This document shows positions 16,061 to 23,743 of a stretch of 26,658 bases of DNA, one piece after another. The translations under genes were made by a program, and so were the position numbers. The stretch's first letter is position 1. The number at the start of each line of letters is the position of its first letter. Where the stretch lies: assembly GCA_964636575.1 (NCBI GenBank), contig CAZWSE010000048.1, forward strand, positions 1 through 26,658, written 5' to 3'. This stretch comes from CAZWSE01 sp964636575. Its GTDB lineage: Bacteria > Pseudomonadota > Alphaproteobacteria > Rhodobacterales > Rhodobacteraceae. The notes below the pieces were generated by a model. That model was not told the DNA's origin. It made no database searches and was given only the letters and a program-made list of their open reading frames with translations.

Positions 16061-17628
16061 TTGAATTTCTCCAAAAGCACCGCAACAGAGGTTTTATCTG
16101 AAATTACTGCTGGGCGGCTTGCCCCATCGGAGCTTATGGAAGCTACGTTGGCACAGATCGAGGCAGTGAACGGGGACATCAATGCGATTGTGTCGCTGCG
16201 TGATGGGGAAGATCTAATCGCTGAGGCTAGTGCCGCCGACAACGCAAAGGGAGGGCCGTTGCATGGCCTTCCCATTGCGATCAAAGATCTGGCGATGACA
16301 AAGGGCCTGCGTTCGACGATGGGATCACCCCTTTTTGCGGATCAAGTTCCCGCAGCTGATGAGCTTATGGTGGCTCGTATTCGCGCTGCAGGTGCGATCA
16401 TTATCGGAAAGACCAACACCCCTGAATTTGGTCTGGGCAGTCACACATTCAATCCGGTGCATGGTGCAACGCGAAATCCATTCGACCTGACCAAGTCAGC
16501 TGGCGGGTCGTCAGGCGGTGCCGCGGCTGCGCTTGCGGCGCGGATGCTTTTGTTAGCAGATGGATCTGACATGATGGGATCACTGCGCAATCCGGCGGGC
16601 TGGAACAATGTCTACGGATTTCGCCCAAGTTGGGGCAGGGTGCCCAAGGATGCAGTTGGAGAGCTGTTTCTGCAGCAGCTTTCCACCGAAGGCCCGATGG
16701 CAAGATGCCCGCAAGATCTAGCTCTTTTGTTAGATGTCATTGCTGGGCCAAATCCTTTGGCGCCGCATGGGATGCACCATGATCCGANNNNNNNNNNNNN
16801 NNNNNNNNNNNNNNNNNNNNNNNNNNNNNNNNNNNNNNNNNNNNNNNNNNNNNNNNNNNNNNNNNNNNNNNNNNNNNNNNNNNNNNNGATGTCATTGCTG
16901 GGCCAAATCCTTTGGCGCCGCATGGGATGCACCATGATCCGATGCACGGGAAAGTAACGCCCGAGACCAAACAGTTAAGACTTGGGTGGCTTGCGGATTG
17001 GGGTGGTGCCTATCCGATGGAGCTTGGGATTTTAGACATCTCTGAGACTGCGTTGAGTGCCTTTGAAGCCTTGGGTCATGGCGTAGACCCCCTCAACCCG
17101 CCCTTTTCGGCAGAGGCGATTTGGGAAAGTTGGATCACCTTGCGTTCTTGGGCCGTCGCAGGGGGAATGGCGCCACTTTACGCTGACAAGGAAAAGCGTC
17201 AGCAGCTTAAACCTGCAGCTATTTGGGAGATAGAGCGCGGCAATGCAATGTCAGCGATGGAGGTAAACCGAGCCGGCGGTCTCCGGTCCGAATGGTTTAT
17301 CAAGGCCGCACAGCTTTTTGAAACATATGATGTTTTGGTTCTGCCGTCTGCGCAGGTTTGGCCGTTTGATATCGATCTTGTCTCACCAGATCGGATCAAT
17401 GGCAAAGAGATGGACACCTATCACCGATGGATGGAAACCGTGGTCCCGGCGGGATTGATCGGACTGCCAGTTTTGAACGTTCCTATCGGGTTCAGTGACA
17501 GTGGTTTGCCAGCAGGTCTTCAGTTGATCGGGCGCAAAGGGGCCGATCTTGACTTGCTCAAATTGGGTGAGGCTTGGCACCAAGCAACGGATTGGCCGAA
17601 CAAAGCCCCGCCACCTTGTGTGAAGTAA
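16061..17628 (+). CDS. Amidase-signature family amidase, split by an assembly gap
   Basis: An amidase of the GatA-like signature family with the Ser-cisSer-Lys triad K75 (AIKDLAMTKG), S150 (GGSSGG) and S174 (GSLRNPA), spaced as in characterised members. Such enzymes hydrolyse small amides; the substrate is unknown, and it is unlikely to be GatA because no gatB or gatC is nearby. The reading frame breaks at 16788-16887 (100 N). Removing the N run and one copy of the flanking 55-bp repeat restores a single continuous frame of about 470 residues, so the gene is probably intact in the organism. The start is taken as TTG at 16061 because AAAAGGGGG (16047-16055) precedes it by five bases; TTG at 16019 is in frame but without such a site. 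Confidence 0.88.
16733..16787. repeat. Left copy of 55-bp duplicated contig end
   Basis: These 55 bases are identical to 16888-16942 on the other side of a 100-N run. This is the pattern of two contig ends overlapping by one k-mer that were scaffolded without being merged, so it should be read as an artefact rather than a biological repeat. Confidence 0.93.
16788..16887. other. Assembly gap of exactly 100 N
   Basis: An unsequenced placeholder of exactly 100 N inside the amidase gene, a conventional length for a gap of unknown size. The flanking identical 55-mers suggest its true length is zero or negative. Confidence 0.99.
16888..16942. repeat. Right copy of 55-bp duplicated contig end
   Basis: Identical to 16733-16787. 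Joining the copies shifts downstream positions by 155 bases and puts the two halves of the amidase into the same frame. Confidence 0.93.
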
Positions 17629-17645
17629 TCGCGAAAGGAGCTATC

Positions 17646-18416
17646 ATGACCGAAACTCCGCAACTGGGTGTGCCCCGTTTGAAACCGGTCACCTTTGCGA
17701 TGTTGGGTGAAGCTTTGCGCCGCGGCGTGGCAGACATGCGCCGTGCCCCGCTATTTGGATTGGTCTTTGCAGGGTTTTATGTGTTGGTCGGTTGGATCAT
17801 GGCATGGATTACCGTGCAAACGGACAATACCTTTTGGCTGGTTCTTGCGGCGATTGGGTTTCCGCTTTTCGGTCCGTTCGCAGCCGTTGGATTGTACGAG
17901 GTGTCTCGCCGACTAGAGCAAAATGCGCCCCTTAACTGGCGCGAAATTTTGACCGTGGTTCTACATCAACGCCGACGTCAATTGCCGTCCATTTGTGCGA
18001 TCATCGTGGTGGTGTTTCTGTTTTGGTTTTTCATAGGTCACATGATTTTCGCATTGTTCCTTGGGCACAGTACTATGACGAACGTCTCGTCTTCGTTTGA
18101 TGTTTTCCTGACGGGTAATGGTCTGACAATGCTGGCTGTGGGCACATTCGTCGGGGGCCTGTTTGCGTTGTTGCTTTATGCCTTAACCGTAGTTTCACTG
18201 CCTTTGCTTTTGGACCGTGAAGTTGATTTCGTGACGGCGATGATCACGTCGGTTCAAGTCGTATCGGCAGATGCTATTCCGATGATCGCCTGGGCAGGCT
18301 TTATCGCGGTGATGACGTTCGTTGCATTGGTGCCTTGGTTTTTGGGACTGTTGGTAGTTTTACCTGTACTTGGTCATGCGACATGGCATCTTTATAGCCA
18401 AATTACAGGCGACTAG
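17646..18416 (+). CDS. DUF2189-type integral membrane protein
   Basis: A 256-residue membrane protein with an N-terminal amphipathic segment (ALRRGVADMRRAPLFG) and about six hydrophobic helices, recognisable as the DUF2189 family common in alphaproteobacteria. The second helix pair carries FPLFGPFAAVGLYEVSRRLE, a typical family stretch. Function is not established. ATG at 17646 is supported by a strong AAAGGAG (17634-17640) five bases upstream; the reading frame extends further upstream only by overlapping the amidase. The gene starts 17 bases after the amidase stop and is probably co-transcribed with it. Its stop lies three bases from the convergent 70-residue gene. Confidence 0.85.
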   Translation: MTETPQLGVPRLKPVTFAMLGEALRRGVADMRRAPLFGLVFAGFYVLVGWIMAWITVQTDNTFWLVLAAIGFPLFGPFAAVGLYEVSRRLEQNAPLNWREILTVVLHQRRRQLPSICAIIVVVFLFWFFIGHMIFALFLGHSTMTNVSSSFDVFLTGNGLTMLAVGTFVGGLFALLLYALTVVSLPLLLDREVDFVTAMITSVQVVSADAIPMIAWAGFIAVMTFVALVPWFLGLLVVLPVLGHATWHLYSQITGD

Positions 18417-18419
18417 CCT

Positions 18420-18632
18420 CTATTCTTCACGTTTATGCTCGATCAACCGGTGTCTAAGGGCATCCGATGCTGAATGGCCTGTATCGAGCGCGAAAATGTA
18501 GGCATGGGTCAGGAAAAAACACATGGAATCGACGTCATTCGCGGCGTCTGCGGCCTCTGTGTATAGGTCAACAAGTGCAAATGTATCTCCGCGGTCGTGT
18601 GCGGCTAGCATGCGCGCGTCTAGGTCGCTCAT
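18420..18632 (-). CDS. Small 70-residue protein translationally coupled to the Rieske oxygenase
   Basis: A 70-residue soluble protein beginning MSDLDARMLAAHDRGDTFAL, with a helical LVDLYTEAADAANDVDSMCFFLTHAYIFAL region and a charged tail (HRLIEHKREE). I do not recognise it; the helical, TPR-like character suggests a small accessory or binding protein. The start is ATG at 18632, whose last bases form an ATGA overlap with the stop codon of the Rieske gene, a classic coupling arrangement. A longer in-frame reading from 18674 would overlap the Rieske gene more and is less likely. The coupling implies it works with the oxygenase, for example as an assembly or stability partner, but this is inference. 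Confidence 0.75.
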   Translation of the reverse strand: MSDLDARMLAAHDRGDTFALVDLYTEAADAANDVDSMCFFLTHAYIFALDTGHSASDALRHRLIEHKREE

Positions 18633-19789
18633 TCGGCGGCTTTTGCCTGCGCGCGATAGGTTTCCACTTTGCACGCGACCCAGTCATGAAAAATGTGCGT
18701 AGGACCGTCCATCGCAGGCGAAAACCGCCCACCGTCATACCCACTGGCATGGCGCCCGCGCTGCATACCCTCAACCACGAAAATGTCTTCCTCGAATACG
18801 GTTTTCCATTGAGTTGCGTTTTTTGCCCGCATCACTTCAGATGTGTCAGGTGTTGGGTAATAAAGGTGCACATGTTCGACTGTTTTGTCCAAAGCTTCGG
18901 GCACCAAAACAATTGCAAAAGCATGATCGCGGTGCACGCCCAAAAGGACATTTGGATAGGCTGAAATGTATTCTGCGGCTTCGTTCCATTTGTCCGAAAG
19001 ACCAGCAAAATCCGGAAATACTTCGTCATCGGCGCCCTTTAGTTGGCGGTAAACAACAGTACCTTGGCCCGAATATTCACCTGCCTTTTCAATGTGGTAG
19101 TGATCTTCAAGGCGCGAGTAGCTGTTGAGACCCGGATGAATCCAAGGCAGGTGGTAGCTTTCGCAGTAGTTTTCGACTGCGAGCTTCCAGTTGCTTTGAA
19201 CCGTTAGTGTAAAGGCACTTTCTGGGCCACCATGGTACACGGGCTGTTCAAATTCGGCCCAGCGTTCTGTTATGTCAGACATTGCCTCTTCAAACGCAGG
19301 CGCGTCGCCTGAGATGTTGATCCAGACCACATCGCGCCAGATGTGGCTGCGCACCTCGATCAGCCCAAGGGTGCTGCGGTCGATGTCTTCATGGGTGTTG
19401 TGTCCGGGGCCGCCGACATGAGGTGTGCTGACCAGTTGGCCTTTCGTCGAATAGCACCAGCTGTGATACGGGCACCGAATGGCACCTTCGATCTTCCGAG
19501 GCTTGTCGACAAGGATCATGCCACGGTGACGGCATATATTTTGGAATACACGAACGTGCCCTTCGCGGTCACGCAACAGCAACAAAGGCATACCCAGGAA
19601 ATCCAGCGGCTTGGCATCACCTGGTTCTGGAACATCGGCCCCCACGGCAAGTCCGGCCCATTGCGAAAACAGGAGCGCGTGTTTTTCTTCTTCGAAAACG
19701 GCCGGGTCGACATAGTGTGGATTTGGCAAGCCCTGCGCTTTGTTCAAAGGCTGACGAACAACGGAGAGATCTGTAGGTGCTGATGGCAT
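18629..19789 (-). CDS. Rieske-type ring-hydroxylating (or N-demethylating) oxygenase, large subunit
   Basis: A 386-residue oxygenase alpha-type subunit. The N-terminal Rieske domain binds a 2Fe-2S cluster through C86, H88, C106 and H109 (CRHRG ... CPYHSW, 17 residues between the pairs). The C-terminal domain has a mononuclear iron site with H213 and H218 in ENYCESYHLPWIHPG, expected to be completed by a later Asp/Glu. Related enzymes hydroxylate aromatics or demethylate quaternary amines such as glycine betaine, stachydrine or carnitine; this motif style fits that second group as well, so the substrate is open. No reductase gene is adjacent. ATG at 19789 is chosen because AGGAG (19796-19800) is six bases upstream, although an in-frame ATG exists at 19831. 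Confidence 0.92.
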   Translation of the reverse strand: MPSAPTDLSVVRQPLNKAQGLPNPHYVDPAVFEEEKHALLFSQWAGLAVGADVPEPGDAKPLDFLGMPLLLLRDREGHVRVFQNICRHRGMILVDKPRKIEGAIRCPYHSWCYSTKGQLVSTPHVGGPGHNTHEDIDRSTLGLIEVRSHIWRDVVWINISGDAPAFEEAMSDITERWAEFEQPVYHGGPESAFTLTVQSNWKLAVENYCESYHLPWIHPGLNSYSRLEDHYHIEKAGEYSGQGTVVYRQLKGADDEVFPDFAGLSDKWNEAAEYISAYPNVLLGVHRDHAFAIVLVPEALDKTVEHVHLYYPTPDTSEVMRAKNATQWKTVFEEDIFVVEGMQRGRHASGYDGGRFSPAMDGPTHIFHDWVACKVETYRAQAKAAE

Positions 19790-19803
19790 ATGAGGCTCCT
19801 GAG

Positions 19804-19867
19804 TTGATACAACTGTGCGGAAATCCGACATTGCGATCTAACCAGATCGCGACCTCACTTGTATCAC
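19804..19867. promoter_or_regulatory. Operator-like dyad cluster upstream of the Rieske operon
   Basis: Three elements lie in the 98-bp spacer. TTGATACAA (19804-19812) and its inverted near-copy TTGTATCAC (19859-19867) share eight perfectly complementary bases. Between them, GCGATCT (19833-19839) and AGATCGC (19844-19850) form a perfect 7-bp dyad with a 4-base centre. The arrangement suggests binding sites for a regulator, possibly the XRE protein encoded immediately upstream. Confidence 0.55.
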
Positions 19868-19887
19868 TGCGACATAGCGAAGGGCAG

Positions 19888-20685
19888 CTACCTAAAGGCT
19901 TGGTCAGGCTGCAACAGTCGATGATGATAAGGGATCAAGTCGTCTGCGGAAACCAAACCTGCAGAACGCGCACAGTCGAGTGCGAGCGAAAGATCATCAC
20001 CGATATGTTCAAAAACCACTCTTGATATCCGCGTGCCAGTCGGGCTTTCGCGTGTGGTACGCGTCACATATCCAACCCAGAAATTGTTCTGAAACGAAGA
20101 TGCGCGGTTGAGATAGTTGAACGAGCTTGTCATCGCACCGCGCCGCGAGATCAGCGCGGCAACGCCGTCTTCATTCAGCATTACCAATCCCCTAAACTCG
20201 CGCGTTTTGGCGTCAACGGGCAGACCTTGCTGCCGCATAGCTTCGCGTGCTTCGAAGCCACGGATGAACGTGGCACCTTCTTCGCGGTTGACGCGCACAA
20301 GACCGGCAACAAACTGTTCGTTGTTCACAAAACTACGCCGGCTGAACCGGTAAAAACCGCTTGGAAAGCTCTCTTGTGGGATGTTCGCGATACCCGGAGT
20401 GATGAATTCTTTCAATGCATCAGATCCGAGTGGATCAAACCCCTTTTTGAGGTTCGCGGCTGGTTCCAGCAGGATACGGGCATCGGTGTTGAAAAAGTTG
20501 CAGATCCGCTCAAGAACGTCTGGTCTGGGGAAGCTTTCGCCTGAAAGATACCTGTTGAACTGCGTTCTGTTTATACCCAATTGCCGCGAAAGTTCTGACA
20601 CAGAAGCGTATTCACGCGCCAAATCCTTCAGGTTCTGACCGAACATGTTGCGCAATTCAGAAGGTGATCTCTGCCTTGCAGGCAT
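19888..20685 (-). CDS. XRE-family transcriptional regulator
   Basis: A 265-residue protein with an N-terminal XRE-type helix-turn-helix (about residues 10-60: NLKDLAREYASVSELSRQLGINRTQFNRYLSGES), then FPRPDVLERICNFFNTD, typical of Cro/C1-like folds. The remaining 200 residues form a mixed alpha/beta region with no recognised ligand-binding domain. It is likely to be a local regulator of the Rieske operon directly downstream on the same strand (98-bp spacer with dyads), and possibly of itself through the palindrome at 20780-20793. Both roles are inferred. ATG at 20685 gives the best start (GGGA six bases upstream); an in-frame ATG at 20763 would add 26 residues with unconvincing content. Confidence 0.82.
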   Translation of the reverse strand: MPARQRSPSELRNMFGQNLKDLAREYASVSELSRQLGINRTQFNRYLSGESFPRPDVLERICNFFNTDARILLEPAANLKKGFDPLGSDALKEFITPGIANIPQESFPSGFYRFSRRSFVNNEQFVAGLVRVNREEGATFIRGFEAREAMRQQGLPVDAKTREFRGLVMLNEDGVAALISRRGAMTSSFNYLNRASSFQNNFWVGYVTRTTRESPTGTRISRVVFEHIGDDLSLALDCARSAGLVSADDLIPYHHRLLQPDQAFR

Positions 20686-20779
20686 AACATGTCCCAGAGA
20701 TATACGTTTTCGTGAGTCTTCAAACACGCGTCTAGCACGCTTTGGCGCGCCCGTGTAGTGCAAATGCGTTGCTACTTGG

Positions 20780-20793
20780 CGTCATATATGACG
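20780..20793. promoter_or_regulatory. Perfect 14-bp palindrome CGTCATATATGACG
   Basis: CGTCATATATGACG is its own exact reverse complement, about 95 bp upstream of the XRE gene start and 122 bp before the plus-strand gene at 20916. Its length and position suit an operator between divergent genes. Confidence 0.55.
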
Positions 20794-20800
20794 TGATTTA

Positions 20801-20821
20801 GCATCAAATGGTTACTGATGC
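20801..20821. promoter_or_regulatory. Second dyad GCATCA-N9-TGATGC in the same spacer
   Basis: GCATCA (20801-20806) and TGATGC (20816-20821) are perfect 6-bp inverted arms about one helical turn from the 14-bp palindrome. This may be a second binding site, but the short arms make chance possible. Confidence 0.35.
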
Positions 20822-20915
20822 AGACACAAAATCACCGCTTCTGATCCAGCTTTAAGGATGTCGCTGAGCCCCTCGTTCAGTCACAATCATTAACACATTA
20901 CTTAGGGGATGAATT

Positions 20916-21266
20916 ATGTACGGCGTCGTATTGTGGAGTAACCCTGATGAGGGTAAGGCAGTCATCTGGTGTGAAGATCAAGGTGATCTCGCATTTATGA
21001 AACCAGGCGGGCTTGGACCCGATCCAGTTCTTATTGAAGCTGGTGATTTGGTGGAGCTAGAATTGAGCGGCACTAGCGATGTCCGCTGTGTATCTTCGGC
21101 GCGCCTTGTAGAAAGACAAGCGTATCCAAGCCTCGCCGACAAACTGATCGGTAAGGCTATACCGCCGGCGTCCAAAAGGGGCTCGGCTGAGATCATCAAG
21201 TTCAACCGCAAGCCCAAAACAACCATCGCACGGTTGCCTCGTCACTCCGGCTTGGTCGCGTCGTAA
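20916..21266 (+). CDS. Small protein with a cold-shock-like N-terminal segment
   Basis: A 116-residue protein beginning MYGVVLWSNPDEGKAVIWCEDQGDLAFM. The pattern of small residue, VV.WSN, G.A.I, aspartate and acidic D..F loosely resembles the first strands of the OB-fold cold-shock domain (compare GTVKWFNxxKGFGFI). The resemblance is weak: the aromatic nucleic-acid-binding residues are incomplete. The C-terminus (KRGSAEIIKFNRKPKTTIARLPRHSG) is basic and could be disordered or bind nucleic acid. ATG at 20916 has AGGGGA (20904-20909) six bases upstream, a strong site, so the gene is probably expressed. Its stop is three bases from the convergent ilvN stop. I do not recognise it otherwise. Confidence 0.7.
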   Translation: MYGVVLWSNPDEGKAVIWCEDQGDLAFMKPGGLGPDPVLIEAGDLVELELSGTSDVRCVSSARLVERQAYPSLADKLIGKAIPPASKRGSAEIIKFNRKPKTTIARLPRHSGLVAS

Positions 21267-21269
21267 AAA

Positions 21270-21830
21270 CTAGGCTCCGCGCGACAGGGCGGCGACGCCA
21301 GTTCGCGCGACTTCCACCAGCCCCAAAGGACGCATGAGATCTGCAAAGGCATCTACTTTCTCAGGCGAGCCTGTGATCTCGAAGATGAAGCTTTCCAAGG
21401 TGCTGTCGACGACGTTTGCGCGGAAGATGTCTGCGAGCCGTAAAGCCTCGACACGCTTGTCTCCTTGCCCCTCGACCTTGAACATCGCCAGCTCACGTTC
21501 GACTGATGCGCCTTCTACTGTCAAGTCATGCACGTCGCGGACAGAAATGATCCGTCCGAGTTGCGCTTTTATCTGTTCAATCACTTGAGGTGTGCCTCGT
21601 GTGACGATTGTGATGCGCGATAAGTGACCGGTGTGGTCGACTTCGGCCACAGTCAGACTGTCAATATTGTAACCGCGACCTGCGAACAGGCCGATTACAC
21701 GGGCCAGAACACCCGGTTCATTTTCGACCAGAATGGCCAATGTGTGCCGTTCTTCCACGTCCGAGAAATTGGGACGGAGGTTGTAAGCGGAATGGCTTGT
21801 GGCGCCTTTTTTGATTTTGAGTGGGGACAT
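21270..21830 (-). CDS. ilvN: Acetolactate synthase small (regulatory) subunit
   Basis: The 186-residue regulatory subunit of acetohydroxyacid synthase, which confers valine feedback inhibition and boosts catalytic-subunit activity. The N-terminal ACT domain (about 28-105) has HTLAILVENEPGVLARVIGLFAGRGYNIDSLTV, in which the GVLARVIGLF and NIDSL motifs are typical; the C-terminal half is the second conserved ALS domain. It follows the large-subunit gene by 41 bases in the same direction, so both should share the attenuated message. A short N-terminal extension (MSPLKIKKGATSHSAYNLRPNFSDVE) precedes the ACT domain, and only a weak purine-rich ribosome-binding site is visible. The length is in the usual range. 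Confidence 0.96.
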   Translation of the reverse strand: MSPLKIKKGATSHSAYNLRPNFSDVEERHTLAILVENEPGVLARVIGLFAGRGYNIDSLTVAEVDHTGHLSRITIVTRGTPQVIEQIKAQLGRIISVRDVHDLTVEGASVERELAMFKVEGQGDKRVEALRLADIFRANVVDSTLESFIFEITGSPEKVDAFADLMRPLGLVEVARTGVAALSRGA

Positions 21831-21871
21831 GTTGATGTCGCTTTCTTTATGTCTGAGTAGGGCGGGCGGTG

Positions 21872-23623
21872 TTAAACCAGCACCGACCCTTTTGCATCGA
21901 TTACACCCTGCGTATCGGCTTCGCCCAACAGCATCTCGTTGTGCGCCTTACCGGATGGAATCATCGGGAAGCAGTTTTCGTGCTTTTCGACCAGACAATC
22001 AAAGATCACAGGCCCGTCGTGGTTCAGCATTTCCATAATTGCATCATCTAGGTCTGCTGGATCAGAGCACAGGATACCTTTTGCACCGAACGCCTCGGCC
22101 AGTTTTACGAAATCGGGCAGGGCTTCGGACCAGCTTTGGGAATACCTCTCACCGTGCAGCAATTCTTGCCACTGACGGACCATCCCCAAGCGCTCGTTGT
22201 TAAGAATGAACTGCTTTACGGGAAGGCCGTATTGAACCGCAGTGCCCATTTCTTGCATGTTCATCAGCCAAGACGCTTCACCAGCCACGTTAATCACCAG
22301 CGCTTCTGGGTGGGCCATTTGCACGCCGATGGAGGCCGGAAATCCGTAACCCATAGTGCCGAGACCGCCTGAGGTCATCCAGCGGTTTGGATCCTCAAAC
22401 CCTAGGTATTGAGCAGCCCACATCTGATGCTGTCCAACTTCGGTGGTGATGTAGCGGTCGTGTTTTTTCGTCAAAGCCTCAAGACGTGCAAGCGCATGTT
22501 GCGGCTTAATGGTCTTTTTGCCCTGAGAGAACTTCAAGCAATCAATCGCCCGCCATTCCTTAATCTGGTCCCACCATTTGGAAACGGATGCTGCTTCCGT
22601 TTTGCGGCCGCGGTCTTTCCAAACGTCCAGTACGTCGCTGAGCACAGACGCGACATCACCGACAATCGGGATGTCCACGCGGATGACTTTGTTGATCGAG
22701 CTTGGATCAATGTCGATATGCGCCTTCTTGGATTTGGGGCTGAACGCATCAATCAATCCGGTGATCCGGTCATCGAAGCGTGCACCGATGTTGATCATCA
22801 AATCGCAGTCATGCATCGCCATGTTCGCTTCATAAAGCCCGTGCATGCCAAGCATGCCGACCCAATTCTCTCCGGACGCTGGATAGCTGCCCAAACCCAT
22901 AAGCGTCGAGGTGATTGGAAAGCCCGTCGCGGCCACAAGTTCGCGCAGCAGCTTGCTGGCTTCTGGGCCGGAGTTAATGACACCGCCGCCTGTATAAAAG
23001 ATAGGGCGCTTGGCTTTTTCCATCGCCGCGACCAGTTCCGCAATGGCGTCGGGGTCACCCTTGGTGGGTGGTTGGTAGTGATGCGCAGACGGGTTCGGGT
23101 CTGTGTAGGTTCCGGTTGCAAATTGAACGTCTTTCGGAATGTCGACCAGAACAGGGCCGGGGCGTCCGGATGTGGCAACATGGAAGGCATCATGGATGAC
23201 GCCCGCAAGCTTGTCGGTTTCTTTGACCAGCCAGTTGTTCTTGGTGCAAGGACGGGTGATGCCGACTGTATCGGCTTCTTGGAACGCGTCCGAGCCGATC
23301 ATAAAGGTCGGGACCTGACCGGTCAGAACAACGATCGGAATGCTGTCCATCAAGGCATCGGTCAGACCGGTGACCGCGTTTGTGGCTCCGGGGCCGGATG
23401 TAACAAGCACAACGCCAGGTTTGCCGGTCGCGCGCGCGTATCCTTCGGCAGCATGAACAGCGCCTTGTTCGTGGCGCACTAGAATGTGCCGGATCGAGTT
23501 CTGTTGAAACACAGCGTCATAAATGGGCAGCACTGCCCCGCCGGGATACCCAAAGACGGTGTCGACACCTTGATCAATCAAGGCTTGGACGATCATCTCT
23601 GCTCCGGTCATTTGGCGTTTCAT
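21872..23623 (-). CDS. ilvB: Acetolactate synthase large (catalytic) subunit
   Basis: A 583-residue thiamine-diphosphate enzyme that condenses pyruvate to acetolactate, or pyruvate with 2-oxobutyrate, the first common step of valine, leucine and isoleucine synthesis. The N-terminal TPP domain has the cofactor-activating glutamate in RHEQGAVHAAEGYARATG and VTSGPGATNAVTGL; the middle FAD-type domain and the C-terminal TPP domain follow. In the C-terminal cofactor motif the usual GDG/GDA is GEA (VAGEASWLMN), followed by NNERLGMVRQWQELLHGERYS. ATG at 23623 is supported by GGAGA upstream. A leader-peptide attenuator precedes the gene, so expression is likely set by supply of charged Val, Leu and Ile tRNAs. 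Confidence 0.97.
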   Translation of the reverse strand: MKRQMTGAEMIVQALIDQGVDTVFGYPGGAVLPIYDAVFQQNSIRHILVRHEQGAVHAAEGYARATGKPGVVLVTSGPGATNAVTGLTDALMDSIPIVVLTGQVPTFMIGSDAFQEADTVGITRPCTKNNWLVKETDKLAGVIHDAFHVATSGRPGPVLVDIPKDVQFATGTYTDPNPSAHHYQPPTKGDPDAIAELVAAMEKAKRPIFYTGGGVINSGPEASKLLRELVAATGFPITSTLMGLGSYPASGENWVGMLGMHGLYEANMAMHDCDLMINIGARFDDRITGLIDAFSPKSKKAHIDIDPSSINKVIRVDIPIVGDVASVLSDVLDVWKDRGRKTEAASVSKWWDQIKEWRAIDCLKFSQGKKTIKPQHALARLEALTKKHDRYITTEVGQHQMWAAQYLGFEDPNRWMTSGGLGTMGYGFPASIGVQMAHPEALVINVAGEASWLMNMQEMGTAVQYGLPVKQFILNNERLGMVRQWQELLHGERYSQSWSEALPDFVKLAEAFGAKGILCSDPADLDDAIMEMLNHDGPVIFDCLVEKHENCFPMIPSGKAHNEMLLGEADTQGVIDAKGSVLV

Positions 23624-23673
23624 AGTCTCTTCTCCGTTGTCCGGACCACTGTCCGCGTTTTTGTGTCTTGCGC

Positions 23674-23702
23674 AAAAAAAAGCCCCCGTTTGAAGCGGGG
23701 GC
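23674..23702 (-). terminator. Intrinsic terminator of the ilv attenuator
   Basis: On the transcribed strand GCCCCCG pairs with CGGGGGC across a 7-base loop (plus-strand arms 23682-23688 and 23696-23702) and is followed at once by eight U (A-run 23674-23681). It lies 50 bases before the ilvB start codon, hence is a leader terminator rather than a gene-end one. Confidence 0.92.
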
Positions 23703-23743
23703 GCATGGGAACCTTTCTGGTCAACCGTTACCGGCCCATGCGC
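23701..23743 (-). promoter_or_regulatory. Candidate antiterminator pairing in the ilv leader
   Basis: The RNA segment GCGCAUGGG (plus-strand 23735-23743, at leader codons 11-14) is an exact complement of CCCAUGCGC (plus-strand 23701-23709). The second segment includes the first two bases of the terminator stem, so the two structures compete. A ribosome stalled at the Val/Ile/Leu codons would leave the first segment free; one that reaches the leader stop would cover it. Confidence 0.65.

Noticed and set aside
16733..16942. A 55-bp direct repeat as a possible mobile-element target duplication or recombination site
   Set aside because: The perfect identity, exact 100-N spacer and restored reading frame after merging point to an assembly artefact.
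22409..23482. 357-codon plus-strand open frame
   Set aside because: It is antisense to ilvB and has no domain resemblance; the conserved acetolactate synthase frame explains the absence of stops.
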